DNA of 64,000 nucleotides from Apteryx mantelli (Eukaryota; Chordata; Aves; Apterygiformes; Apterygidae): positions 136,890,288 to 136,954,287 of the forward strand of contig NC_089978.1 of the NCBI RefSeq assembly GCF_036417845.1, in the 5' to 3' direction. Of this stretch, positions 48,380 through 60,190 are shown one piece after another (within the stretch, counting starts at the first letter, position 1; every line of letters begins with the position of its first letter). The translations under genes and the position numbers were made by a program. Below the pieces are notes generated by a model that worked only from the letters and a program-made list of their open reading frames with translations, was not told where the DNA came from and did not search any database.

Positions 48380-51244
48380 ATGGCTCGAGGCGGGGTGCCT
48401 GCAGCCAGGGAAGTGCGCATGGGCTGTGGCTACGGAGGAGCCCCTTGTATCCCTCCTGGGAAAGCCACGTGCTCGATCAGCACTCTGAAATGCCTGTACA
48501 CCAATGCATGCAGCATGGGCACTAAAGAGGAAGAACTAGAGAGCTGTGTGTGGTTGCAGGGCCATGATCATGAGCTCATGCAATTACAGAGACGTGGTGG
48601 GATCGTTCACATGACTGGAGTGCTGTCCTAGATGGCTACCTGCTTTTTAGGAAGGCCAGGCCAGGAAAGCGAGGTGGTGGAGTTGCTCTTTAGGTGAGAG
48701 AGCAACTGGAATGTATTGAGCTCTGCCTCGGGGTGGCTGAAGAGTGAGTCGAGAGCTTATGGGGAAGGATTAAAGGGCAGGCTAGCATGGGGGACACTGT
48801 GGTGGGTGTTTACTACAGGCCACCTGATCGGGAAGAGGAAGTGGCGGAGGCCTTCTACAGACAGCTGGAAGTAGCCTCACGATCAGGGGCGCCGGTTCTC
48901 ATGGGGGACTTCAACCAGCCTGATAGCTGCTGGAGACACAACACAGCTAGGCACAAACACTCCAGGAAGTTCCTGCAGAGCATTGGTGATAACTTTTGGA
49001 CACAGGTGGTGGAGGAGCCAACGAGGAGAGGTGTGCTGCTGCTGCTGCACCTCGTACTAACAAACAGAGAAGGACTGGCCGAAGATGCGAAGGTCGGGGG
49101 CAGCCTTGGGGGCAGTGACCGCGAGATGGTGGAGTTCAGGATGCTGCGAGGAGGAGGCAGGGCAATAAGCAGGATCGCAACCCTGGACTTCAGCAGAGCA
49201 AACTTTGGCCTCTTCAGGGACCTACTTGGAGGAATCCCATGGGTTAGGGCCCTAGAAGGAGCGGGGGGTGCCCAAGAGAGCTGGTTACTTTCAAGCATCA
49301 CTTCCTGCAAGCTCAAGATCGGAGCATCGCTATGAGTAAGGAGGCAGGAGGCCTGCATGGCTGAGCAAGGAGCTCCTGGCAAAACTCAGCCAGAAGAAGG
49401 AAGTAGAGAGAATGTGGAAAGGGGGACAGGCCACTTGGGAGGACTATAGGCACGTTGTCAGCGTCTGCAGGGATGCGACGAGGAAGGCCAGGGCCCATTT
49501 GGAATTAAATCTGGCAAGGGATGTCAAGGACAAGAAGAAGGGCTTCTTCGCATACATCAGGAGCAAAAGGAAGACTAGGGAAAATGTGGGCCCGCTGCTG
49601 AATGGGGTGGCTGCCCTGGTGAGAGAAGGCAGAGTTGCTGAATGCCGCCTTTGCGTCAGTCTTTCCTGCTCAGGCCAGCCCTCAGGACTCGCAGACGCTG
49701 GAGGCAAGAGAGAAAGTCTGGAGAAAGGAAGCCTTCCCCTTGGCTGAGGAGGATGGGGTTAGAGATCGTTTAGTGAAACCTGACACCCACAAATCCATGG
49801 GCCCCGCTGGGATGCACCCACGAGTGCTGAGGGAGCTGGCGGATGTTATTGCTAGGCCACTCTCCATCATCTTTGCAAGGTCCTGGAGAACAGGAGAGGT
49901 GCCTGAGGACCGGAGGAAAGCCAGCGTCACCCCACTCTTCGAAAAGGGCAAGAAGGAGCACCCAGGGAACTACAGGCCAGTCAGGCTCACCTCCATCCCT
50001 CGAAAGGTGATGGAGCAGCTCGTCCTGGGGGCCATCTCTAAGGCTGTGGCGGACCAGAAGGCGAGCAGGAGTGGTCAGCGTGCCTTCCCCGAGGGGAAAT
50101 GATGCTTAACTGATCTGATAGCCTTCTATGCTGGAATGACTGCCTGGGTAGATGAGGCGACCTTGACTTCAGGAAGGCTTTCCACACTGTCTCCTGTAAC
50201 ATTCTCATAGGTAAGCTCAGGAAGTGTGGGTTAGATGAGTGGCCGGTAAGGTGGCTTGAGAACTGGCTGGCTGGCAGAGCTCAGAGGGTTGTGCTCCACT
50301 GATGTGGAGAGTCTAGCTGGAGGCCTGTAGCTAGCGTTGCCGCACCAGGGGTCAGTCCTGGGTCCAGTCTTGTTCAACTTCTTCATCAGTGACCTGGCTG
50401 AAGGGACAGAGTGCCTCCTCGGCAAGTTTGCTGATGATACAAACCGGGGAGGAGTGGCCAAAACCCCAGAGGGCTGTGCTGCCATTCAGAGATACCTGGA
50501 CAGGCTGGAGAGGTGGGCGGAGAGGAACCTCACGAAGTTCAACAAAGGCAAGTCCTGCACCTAGGGAGGAATAACCCCATGCACCAGTACAGGTTGGGGG
50601 CTGACCTGCTGGAAAGCAGCTCTGCAGAGAAGGACCTGGGAGTGCTGCTGGACACCAAGTTAAGCATGAGGCAGCAAGGTGCCCTTGTGGTCAAGAAGGC
50701 CAATGGTATCCTGGGGGGTGGTGTGGGGGGAGGGGGGTGCATCAGGAAGAGTGTGGCCAGCAGGTGGAGGGAGGTGAGCCTCCCCCTCTACTCAGCCCTG
50801 CTGAGGCCACATCTGGAGTACTGCATCCAGTTCTGGGCTCCCCAGTACAAGAGGGATGTGGCACTACTGGAGCAAGTCCAGTGAAGGGCTACAAAGATGA
50901 TTAGGGGACTGGAGCATCTCTCTTATGAGGAAAGGCTGAGAGAGCTGGGCCTGTTTAGCCTGGAAAAAAGAAGGCTGAGAGGAGATCTTATTAACATGTA
51001 CAAGTATCTGAAGGGAGGGTGTCAAGAGGATGGAGCCAGACTCTTTTCAGTGGTGCCCAGCGACAGGACGCGAGGCAGCGGGCACAAACTGAAACACAGA
51101 CAGTTCCATCTGAACATGAGGAGAAACTTCTTGACTGTGAGGGTGACAGAGCACTGGAACAGGTTGCCCAGAGAGGTTGTGGAGTCTCCTTCTCTGGAGA
51201 TATTCAAAACCCGCCTGGACGCGATCCTGTGGAACGTGCTCTAG
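48380..51244 (+). pseudogene. CR1 copy 2 ORF2 remnant (endonuclease plus reverse transcriptase)
   Basis: The ATG at 48380 leads to LKCLYTNACSMGTKEEELE (start of the AP endonuclease), then VVGVYYRPPDREEEVAEAFY and LMGDFNQPDSCWR (48787-49335). The reverse transcriptase follows with GMHPRVLRELADVIARPLS, NYRPVRLTSIPRKVMEQLV (49635-50102) and [13 protein letters not shown] with the catalytic DD (about 50430). The C-terminal 115 residues end [11 protein letters not shown] before TAG at 51242-51244. Broken by several stops and frame changes. Confidence 0.93.
50713..50740 (+). other. G-run insertion, possible G-quadruplex, in CR1 copy 2
   Basis: Three G6 runs separated by TGGTGT and A, where copy 3 has only one G4 run. 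The net difference is 21 bases, in frame, adding Gly/Val residues to ORF2. Confidence 0.6.
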
Positions 51245-51320
51245 GTGACCCTGCTTGAGCAGGGGTGTTGGACTAGATGATCTCCAGAGGTCCCTTCCAA
51301 CCTCAACCGTTTTGTGAAAT

Positions 51321-52414
51321 AGTGAGAAACCTGAATAGTGTTCAGGACTGTGTAATGTGTGCTGGCAGATGTCCAGGAGAAACAGCTGTTGTTCATGGGC
51401 AGTGAAGGTTTATATACTGAAGAAAGACAGAAGGCAGCTCTGTTCCACTTATGTTGCCTTTCCATAGGTCATCTAAAGCATGCAAGTGCTTTGCAAAAGA
51501 AGGTAGGTATTGCTGTTTTTCAGGCAGGGGAGCAGAAGCAAAGAGCCATGACTCAAGTTTCTTGATGTCAACTAGTGACTCAGAAGCAAGGAGTCTTTCG
51601 GCCTTGTGCGTGGTCTCCTATTCTTCACCTTCTCCTGTACAGGGCAGATAGCAGCAGTGTTACCAGCAAGGATTCCAACCAAATCCTGGAGAAGTTTCCA
51701 TCTGCTCAATTACTTTGGACAAGGGCAGTACTAGGTGCCTCCTACACAGTGGAGAGCCCATCATTCCCCAGTGGAAAAGTGATTGGGTTCCAGTGTTCTG
51801 GCACGTTCTCAGTGAAACCTAGGGGGGCAAAGGAGGGGAAAATCTTTGTTTCTTACTGTTTAAAGCCCTCAGGAAGTGAGATGTGTCCTTTGCTCCCTAG
51901 AGGGGCAGCTTGGCATACACTCCTCACCTCCAGTTGCTCATATGTGTCTAATCCTTTCTGTGCTTGCACCACTGCTACTTCTTATTTCTCTGGTTCACAA
52001 ACACAACACACTCCCTGATGAACTTCAGGTAGGTATTCCCATTCATGAAAGAAGGAGTAGGGGCAGAGAAGTGGGATGCCCAGTAGGTCTTAAGTGCTAT
52101 AATCCATCGCCATATGTTGCTGTCATAAGGTACACCCGGCCTTCTAGGAAAAAGCCGTGGCAGTCTCATCACATCTAGTCAGTTGTTGTAACCCCAGACA
52201 TGGCAGTTGGCCATCATCTTCCCAGGCTGAGCGCAGTTTCTGATGGACTTTAATCTTGGTTTCTGTGCATGATGGTCTTGTGATGGCCAGTTGATGATAA
52301 GGTCCCAAGGAGAATCCTGGCTATGTCACATGCTTCACACAGGAACTCTGTTTGCCCAGGTGCTCATCCCAGATGCAGGTCTAGCTGGGTACAAGTGTGT
52401 GTGGGGGGAAGAAT
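51321..52414. other. intergenic, no recognised feature
   Basis: Between the CR1 copy 2 end and the purine tract I see no exon, RNA gene or assignable repeat. Confidence 0.45.
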
Positions 52415-52466
52415 GAAAGAAAGAAGAAGGAAGAAAAAGAAAGAAAGAAGAAGGAAAAAAAAAGAA
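52415..52466 (+). repeat. GAAA/GAAG purine-only tract
   Basis: About 52 bases of pure A/G (GAAAGAAAGAAGAAGGAAG-type units) on the plus strand, about 375 bases left of the solo LTR. Confidence 0.9.
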
Positions 52467-52840
52467 CGGTTTAAGTACTTAGTAAACATTTCTCCTGGCC
52501 AGAGTTCTTCCCCTCCCTCTGCCTTTGTTTCCAAGGGTATCAAATAAATATAGCAAAGCTGAGCAATACACAGACATCCCTACACATGCAGTCCTTCATC
52601 CCACCACTCACCTCTGCTGCAATTCTGGGCACAACTCTGTGCAACTCTGCTATTGCCTCTTGGAAGGTGCTCCTACTGTTTTTCTCCCTGCCTCCAAGAG
52701 TGCAAAACATGGCTTCTGAACACTCCCACTCTTTCAATTTGCTTATGCTTACATAGTCTGCAGCCCCGAGTTCTGAAATAGCTTTGTCCAGGAGGAAAAC
52801 AAAACATGTGTCTTGTGGCTAGGAACAGCACACAGTCCAG

Positions 52841-53350
52841 TGTTATGGAAACTATTAGGCTCGCCAGCCACCATAACAGGGTCCGACCCTAGGTTCCCGC
52901 TGAGGCAGAAGTTCGAAGTCAGATTGGAGAGAAATAAAATTTAATGATACATGTGTGGTAATTACAGCTTGAGCTGGGTGCCTCCGAAGAGGGACCCCGA
53001 ACAAAGAAATCCCTGGGCAATTATACCCTTATAATCTAAATTCCCTGCCCCTTAAGCAATAGTTTGGACCAATAGTAATAGTTAGGTCTGGGTTCATCCC
53101 CTTCTTCATTGGGCCCCTTCATTGTCTCTAGGCAGGCTGCTTCTTTTCTTATCTTCAAGGTTTGCTACTCCTGCTGTCCATGTAACTTCTTTATCCCTCC
53201 AGCTTGAACCAGCTCTGGGGCCCCCTTTTACTTATCTAGGTAAAAATTCACACCTTGAGGCCTAAGGCTTCAGCAAATTTAGCTACTAATGCTAAGCAAG
53301 TTATGCTAAGCAATTAATTCTAGACAGCTTCAGTCCGATATTCTCTAACA
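52841..53350 (-). mobile_element. solo LTR of an avian endogenous retrovirus (fossil)
   Basis: 510 bp that, on the minus strand, begins TGTTAGAGAATATCGG and ends CCATAACA (TG...CA ends). It has a poly(A)-type ATTAAA/TTTTATTT region near its 3' end. The same 5-bp sequence TCCAG flanks both sides (52836-52840 and 53351-53355), as expected for a target-site duplication. No internal viral genes are present, so it is the product of LTR-LTR recombination. The 5-bp duplication favours an ERVL-like group (inference). The intact ends suggest moderate age. Confidence 0.85.
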
Positions 53351-53355
53351 TCCAG

Positions 53356-54859
53356 AAACCAGTGTGCTCCTCTACTCAGCAGTCATCCTGATCACCAGTG
53401 CTCCATTACCACAGGAAAACCATGGTGTCTTTATGGGAACAATCTACACAAACAGTGAAGCCCGGGTCCTCTATTCAAGGAAGCTGAGCTCATGGCTTAT
53501 ATTTTGAAGGGTAATCTGACCCATCCCTTGCTGACTGCAATCTGCTGCAACTATTCTTCTCCATTTTTTTGCCTATATTCTTCATTCTTCCTTCCCTTCC
53601 TCTTGTGTCACAACCCCATTGACAAGCTTGAAATAACCAAATTAAGCCATTGCAGTCTTCATTTGGCTTTTAAGTTCTCCCTCCTCCCTGTCAGTTAGTC
53701 TTTGACACAAGTGCATTAAAGGCCCATAGACTGATTGAATATGCCCAACATACTGAGGTTTCATTCTTGGTTGGCCCTAGGAACTCTCAGTAAATGGGAG
53801 ATCAATAAAAGCACTGGCATTGCTTTAAATGACACAAATGCCAGAAGGCTTAGTTCAGTGTAGCACACATGCATAGGATTCCAAAAACCAGACTATGACC
53901 CATGGAACATCATGCTTATTGATAAATCTTCCCAACCAGTTACAGTGGAGGGAAAGCTAGCCAATTGCCTCCTGAAGCATTTAACATCTTCCTTGTCTGA
54001 AAAAGAACTTTCTTGAAATGCAGCATTATGGAAGGGAATAGCAGCCACAGAGTTTTATAGAAACTGTATTAAAAGCCTGCAGAATGTAAAAGAAAATGAG
54101 TATTTCTATATCTACTATAGAATTTAATAGATGAGTCTTTTGCTATAGCAAGACCACTTTCTCAACTCTCTAGTTCTCATAAGAATTAGGAGAACAGATA
54201 AATATTAATGCAGACTAACAGAAGCTGCCTGACAAAGCACTATGTAGGTATCTAGAGACATGTCTACATTTTGTCCCACCAGGTGTGTCTTTCAGGAGAG
54301 CAGTTTGAGATGCTTGAAATATTACACCATCCTGGACATCTCAAGGTAAAGTCTTCAAAGCAACCCTCTGTTTTTCAACTAAGACTGACTACTAGAGTTC
54401 TAGCTGCTATGTCATGTTTGTGTATCAACCTGTGTGATCCCAGCTCCTATGGTGACTGAGGCACTGTCATACTCATTCTCAGATTTTGTCTGTTAAGGCT
54501 GCAGGGAGGTGACTAGGCCCTGGTTTGAGTTTAGATAGCTGAACAGAAGGTAAGAATTTCTGACATGTCATGACAAAGTACTGGACATGAGAGAAAATAA
54601 TGTGAGAAGCTGGCAAAAATTACAGATAGCACTGTGAGGGGTGGCTGGATTTCACAGGTGGTTACTGGGCAGTTATGTGAGAAAAGGCAGAAATTTACAG
54701 GTAACTGAAGGGGAGTATTGGACGCTTTTGGAGGATAAGAATCTTGTAAGGCCAGCAATACCTAGGTGACTGCATCAGTAATACCAGGTAGGTCTGATAT
54801 TACCTAGGTAACTGTATCACAAATAACAAATTTGGGTACAGCTGTAGCAAAACCAGGAC
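53356..54859. other. intergenic, no recognised gene
   Basis: A roughly 48-bp unit is doubled at 54757-54830 (TACCTAGGTGACTGCATCA / TACCTAGGTAACTGTATCA). It may be the upstream part of the following LTR relic. Otherwise unassigned. Confidence 0.4.
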
Positions 54860-55360
54860 CAATGAGGAAAAAAGTAATTAGCGGTGTGTTGTTTATCTGA
54901 GAGGGAACAAGGGCAGATAAAGTGATGCATCAAGGAAAATTGGGGAAGAACAAGCTTGGAAAAGGGAAAGAAGTGGGAGGATAAAAAGGGCTGACTGACT
55001 GCAAGTAGGCAGCTGATCTTGTCTGCTTGACAAGCTTGAAGCTTGTTTGGCCAAGCCCTTTCCCTAATCACTGCAGTCTGTCCAACTGTCTTATTAAACT
55101 CTGTTCCTATTTTTTGTGCAAGTGTGCTCTCTTTTATGTGTACATGCATATGAGATCTGCTAACAAACTTCAGGCTGTACTAGCTAGGGATTAGCAGAGC
55201 AGCATCTTGAGAAACTTAAGGTCAGAACTAGAGATTGGATGAAGTGGCCTACGGTAAGGGAACGGATTCTGGACAGACATAAGGTCCACTCCGAGTCTGA
55301 GCGATCCACAAATGTGAGCGTGCATGTGAGCAAGGATATGCGTATGTTCTCCCCTGCCTG
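54860..55360 (+). mobile_element. LTR relic of an avian ERV-type element (sibling of the one at 11.2-12.4 kb)
   Basis: Shares AATCACTGCAGTCTGTCC, CTTATTAAACTCTG and TGCTAACAAACTTCAGGCTG with the relic in NRIP2 intron 4, in the same order. It lacks the minisatellite found there. No internal region is seen; it is a fossil, clearly diverged and old. The borders are approximate. Confidence 0.5.
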
Positions 55361-57564
55361 TGTTGCAGCAGGGGCGACACTGAGTCACGCTATTGCAAGA
55401 TACTCCAAAGTGTTTTAGCAGGGCATTTATCAGAAGCCCACAGTGGAAATTGCCCAGACTAACCTCTGCTCATGTCAAGAGAGTATCAGACTGGAAGCAC
55501 TCTCAAAGAAAACCCACAACTGGCAGTTTGTCTCTTCTGCCCATGTCTCTTTTTCCCTCTAGGCCTAGACCTAGGTTTAGGGCTTTCCCCTCAGTCTTGG
55601 CTGTCCTCCCTGAAGAGAGATGTGCTGTGTAGCTTTGATCAGTTTTCACAGCTGTCTGTTATGATGTCGTGATCAGAGAATGATGATTTCAGTCAGGGCT
55701 GCAGGAGGCAAACTCCTCACTGGAGGACATTTGCAGATAAACAAAAAAAGAATCAAGACTTCCTGCCCTCCTAGGCAGCATCAGCAAATCAATCCTAAAC
55801 TAAATATACTTAAAAGACTACTGGCACCTAGCAGTTCCTAACCTTAAAGCTTTCTGAATTCCTTTCTTATTTCCTGCTTTGAGGAGAGGAAACCTTGGGC
55901 TCAATCAGAAGCGATGGACTTAACGACTGAATTACTGACAAAAATCTTCTGTTCTGAGATTCACATGGCAGGCTAGAAATCTTTTATCACTATTGGCCTC
56001 AAGCTGAGAAGTCACTTGTGCTAGGCACAGACAAAACTGAAGATTAGGGAGTCCAATATTCCACCCCAGAAGGACTGAAACAAATAATTAAGTGCTTTAA
56101 ATATCTTCTGAGAGACATTCAAACCAAAGCACATAAGTTTAAGCACATAACAAGAGCACATAAGAGAACGTAACCACAATTCTTAAAGGGTACCTAGCCA
56201 AATCTGTTTTTGCATTTATGGGGGAAGGGAGAAATTTTGAATGGAAATTTATTTGCCTTTACAAAATACAGAAACTAGTCTGTTGGTGATGTTTTAGAGT
56301 AGGTTAGTATTCTTCTAACTTGTAAAGTTATGATTTGTCTATCAACAGCAGGAAAAGGTATTTGATATGAAGCAAGGGGTTGAGTAACCAAATCTTAACA
56401 TGGTAAAGTCAAGATGGCCTGAGCAATACTGAAAATGGTCTAATGATCACTTATCCAGAAATCACAGAAAAAGCACCATGCTGCTGGAAACAGGATAGTA
56501 CAGGTGAGAAAATTTGGTGATAGGAACAAGGAGCTTTTGGTCCTTTTTCTAAATTCCCCCCTATGCTTCACCCATTCAGAAAAAAAAAATATTTAAGTTA
56601 TTGCTGCAGTAATTAAGAGGAGTAATAGGGATTATACCTAATTCTTAGTCCTTTGAGGATGTAGGTAGTGATAGCAGGAAGCAGTGGGATTTTGCTACCA
56701 AGTCTTCCCATTAAACAGGATGTTAGAAAAAGAGTAGTTTTGCTGAAGAAAAGATACACACACAAAAAAAGATTAGAGGTGCATTGTAAAGCCACACTTG
56801 TTCTTCTCTTTTTTGAAATAAGAAAGGTTTGCTAAAAATCAATGCAATTGTGTGAACAATGACAACAGGTAATTCAACACTAGATTCCCACTAATCTTGA
56901 GTATACCTATGTTGTCTATGATTGAAAACAGAAGCTTAGAAGAACTCAGAACATAATTAGCTATCTTTGTGTATCATATATTAGATAAGAGTTTCTTCCA
57001 GTAGAACTGAAACAAAAAATGAGATCCTGCAGTGCAGGGCATAAACCAACCATTGGCTAGCAGAAGTTAAAAAATAAAAATAAATCCCCACAGATCTGTA
57101 GTTCTCTACCTTACCAAAAATAGGTTTGCTACATTTCCTTGGTTGTTTTGTACCAGCCAGATCTTTGGGCATGATGGACCAAAGATCAGACACGTAGTCT
57201 TCATTAAGCACATCCTGAATTCCAGATAGAGGATAAAAGGTAGTGCACTCTCCCTTAGCATCTCTATTAGAGTTCCTTCTCATGATACAGTGGTGGGATA
57301 AATCCCTTTAGTGTATGCTTGGCCTCTCTCTTCCCTTTGGCTTTGATTTCCTTTTCTTTATACCTTTTCATGTTCCTTGACTGCTCAAAAAAAATTTGTT
57401 CCTGCCCTCAGGGCTTTAGGTAGGACAAAGAGACCCATGAAACCATGGTGCCTGAGGGAAGAGAAAAATACAGGAGAGAGAACTGGCATTAGACAGTTCA
57501 TGAGAGTCTTTCACAGACTGTCATTGCCACAGTACCCAGGAAGCTCACATTCTAACACTTAACT
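55361..57564. other. intergenic, no recognised feature
   Basis: AT-rich DNA with no exon, RNA gene or assignable repeat on either strand. Confidence 0.45.
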
Positions 57565-57690
57565 TTGTAGTATCCTTTGAGGCAAGATAGTTCTACTATC
57601 CTCTTGTAAAGTCTGGCACATAAATTAAACAGTTTGCCTAGGTCATCTCTGTGGTTGTTCAGCCTACTACTGAAACCATTTAAACCATCT
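57565..57690 (+). mobile_element. possible MIR-type SINE relic
   Basis: TCCTCTTGTAAAGTCTGGCA, ATTAAACAGTTTGCCTAGGT then CATCTCTGTGGTTGTTCAGC follow the MIR 3' half (CCCATTTTACAGATGAGGAA, TTAAGTGACTTGCCCAAGGT, CACACAGC..GGCAGAGC). Match by eye. Confidence 0.35.
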
Positions 57691-57989
57691 CTTCTCTCAA
57701 GCTATCACCTGCCTATAAAGTGTTTCCTCCTGAGGCAGAGTAGAACTAAATGCATCCTCTTCCAATTGCTCCTGTCCCCTCCCAAATTAACCTGGCCTTA
57801 CTCCCAGAATTAAGATCCAAGGCTAAAGCACATTCATTAGGCAAGCAAAAGCAATTATTCATTCTATGCCCCAGCCTGAGCATGCTGCTAAAAGGCAAAG
57901 TGAGAAGGGTGAAACTTCAAGCAGGTGCACTGCTGATCCTGAATCCTGACAACAGTAAAGACACTACTCAGCTGTGTTCCCACACAAGC

Positions 57990-57995
57990 TTTATT
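57990..57995 (-). terminator. candidate poly(A) signal of FOXM1
   Basis: TTTATT on the plus strand is AATAAA on minus, about 1.15 kb after the FOXM1 stop. This 3'UTR length is plausible for the gene. Use is not shown. Confidence 0.35.
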
Positions 57996-59140
57996 AAGTA
58001 GGTAGTGACCACAAACTGTGTTTGCTTGAGGTGCATGAGCCATCATTTGTCTGTAAGCAGAAGAATAAGATCTTTTACATGGCACTTTCCTCCTATGACA
58101 TGAGCTCCACAGAACTGGGATGAGCTGCCCTGTTGCACAATTCAATAAGAGGTCACTTTTCAGTGAAAATATCAGCATCTACTTGACAGGTTCTCTTTTA
58201 CCATTTCAACTGATGATTGTAATGAGGGCCACTTTAACCATTCAGTAGAAGTCAGTCTTACTGCAACAATGACTCTACCTAGTCCTCTAAGTACATAATA
58301 GTAGGACTCTGGAACCAGAAGAGTTAGAGCTTGATCCAAGAGCAACAGCTCTTCACTATTCCAGCCTGGAGAAAGGAGCTGTGAGAGGAAGCTGAACCAA
58401 GAATTTATACTGCAATCCAGATAACCTGTTTAAGTATAACTTGACTTGTTGCTCAGTCACATAGAGATCTCTTCCCCAGCAACATTCAGAGCAGCCTAGG
58501 CCAATGTGTTTCTGAAGTCAAAGAAGAAAAAATGGTATATTGGGGCTCTCATCCAGGGTGGAAGAGTACAGAAGTGGAACATATGGAGAACGCTCTAAGC
58601 CAAACCCTTTACCAGCCCAAATATTCCCATAATAAGCCTACAGGAATAAAGTTACTATTATAATTAAAGGCTAGTTTAAGGCATGTACAGTATTTACAGA
58701 CATTAAAACTACACTAAGAGGGGAATAAAGTGAAGGGAAGTAAGGACAGAGCTAGGAAGAAGTTCCTAGGCCCTTCCCTATCAGATGTAACTGAGGAGTG
58801 TGTCTTTATCTTCTCTAATCCCTTCAGCAGCAAAGGCCATCCGGTGCCTACCTAGATGTTCTCCCAATAATCTCTCTCCAGGGACTTGTCTCTAGCACAA
58901 GATTAGAGAGGTTCCATCTTGTCCTGCATAATAGTCTATTGCGGCTCATAAAAGGGAGCTTATAGCAGCCAATGGGCCTGTCTCCCAGCCTAGCAGGAGT
59001 CAATAATGCCCTGTATTTCCAGGGGTGGGGGAACTAGTCATAAGCAGATATTGGACATCTTAGATTATGTGAACATATCTCAGAAGAGGAGAGTGCTTTC
59101 TGCAATATCAGCATAAGCCAATTTCAGCCCTCGGGCCAGT
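57996..59140 (-). other. probable FOXM1 3'UTR
   Basis: Lies between the candidate poly(A) signal and the FOXM1 stop. No coding exon or repeat was recognised. Assignment is by position only. Confidence 0.4.
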
Positions 59141-60190
59141 TTACTTCAGTTCGGGTATGAGCTGAGACCAACTAATGTCTGTTCCTAGGTTTTCATCCTC
59201 AAGACCAGGAAAGCTGATATCCAGAAGGATTTTGCTCAGACTGTCATTCATGGTGTCCAGGATCAGGCCCTCCATGAGCGACCGGTTTTCAGTAAGGCCA
59301 GAGGCTGGCAGTTCAACAGATGACTGCTTAGTGGATTCATGAATAAAAGTTGGAGAGCTTGTAAGGGGGCCAGGCACCGTTTCAGTGGATTCTGTATTGA
59401 GCAGGTCCCGAGGAGATCCAAAGAGGGGATTTTTAAGGGGAGTGCTGTTAAAACCCAGCAAGTCCTGGTTCTCCTGGAGAGGTGTGAATGGCAACTGAAG
59501 GGTTCTCACTGGACTGAAGTCCAGTTCATTACTTTCCTTGGCTAATGATGCAGATTTCCAGGGATCAAGGCACCCTAGTGGGGGGGCAGTAGCTGGGACT
59601 TTGCTGGGAGTAGAAGAAACTGGCAACTTGCTGAACATCTCCTTGACTGGTGTTTTAAAGGGCCCCTCTTCCTCCTGGGAGCAGCAGAGCTGTGATACAT
59701 TCTCTAGAGTCTGGCTTTCCTGCAGGAAGGGAAGGTCTGCCCCTAACCGGAAAGGGTCAAAGCCAGTGCCCTCTGGCAAAACAAGGACCGGCTCTTCTGA
59801 GCAAGGCAGTGCTAGGCGCTGTTTCCTTCTGGATCTGCCCATTTCCCACCTCTCCTGTCTCTTTATAACTAATGTGTCGGAAACACCCTTAGACGGGGAC
59901 TTCAATAAGGTGAAGTGTTTCTTCTGCTTTGTGGCCGAGACTGGGAGGAACAAGCCTGGATCTTCCTTTATGGGTAAGGTTGAGGTGAATGGAGACAGCC
60001 AGTCATCTGGTTGGGAGCCTTCCTCCTCCTTTATACAGAGGGCCTCGGGGAAAGAAGTTGAATCCTCACCAGGCTGGGAGTTGTTCTCCTTTAGAGAATG
60101 GTTTGAGGCAAATAAACTTTCATCACATTGACTCTCCTCCTTGACAGCAGTCATTGGTAAAGAGGATGACTCTTCAGTAGAGAGTGACAT
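59141..60190 (-). CDS. FOXM1: FOXM1 last coding exon (transactivation domain)
   Basis: Acceptor TTTTTTGTAG followed directly by ATG in phase 0, then 349 codons and TAA at 59141. The internal ATG is not the protein start. Similarity to human is patchy (SRRKQRLALP, GPFKTPVKE, VSSTPSK, LDFSPVRT, TPLQ) and becomes strong over the last ~50 residues, ending SWSQLIPELK. Proline/serine-rich with many SP/TP sites, as expected for a Cdk-controlled activation domain. Confidence 0.97.
   Translation of the reverse strand: MSLSTEESSSLPMTAVKEESQCDESLFASNHSLKENNSQPGEDSTSFPEALCIKEEEGSQPDDWLSPFTSTLPIKEDPGLFLPVSATKQKKHFTLLKSPSKGVSDTLVIKRQERWEMGRSRRKQRLALPCSEEPVLVLPEGTGFDPFRLGADLPFLQESQTLENVSQLCCSQEEEGPFKTPVKEMFSKLPVSSTPSKVPATAPPLGCLDPWKSASLAKESNELDFSPVRTLQLPFTPLQENQDLLGFNSTPLKNPLFGSPRDLLNTESTETVPGPLTSSPTFIHESTKQSSVELPASGLTENRSLMEGLILDTMNDSLSKILLDISFPGLEDENLGTDISWSQLIPELK

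Larger units (their letters stand above)
46842..51320 (+). mobile_element. CR1 LINE, full length, young but broken (copy 2)
   Basis: About 4.5 kb: a 5'UTR with a duplicated terminal segment and TATA box (46842-47275), ORF1 (47276-48330), ORF2 (48380-51244), and a 3'UTR ending in the CR1 hallmark CTCCAGAGGTCCCTTCCAA plus a short degenerate tail. The 3' third is nearly identical to copy 3. Both ORFs contain frame breaks, so the copy cannot move by itself. A 21-bp in-frame G-rich insertion is present in ORF2. Confidence 0.97.

Noticed and set aside
59538-60131. 197-codon plus-strand frame opposite the FOXM1 last exon
   Set aside because: It is the antisense shadow of the real FOXM1 exon; the protein has no recognisable feature.
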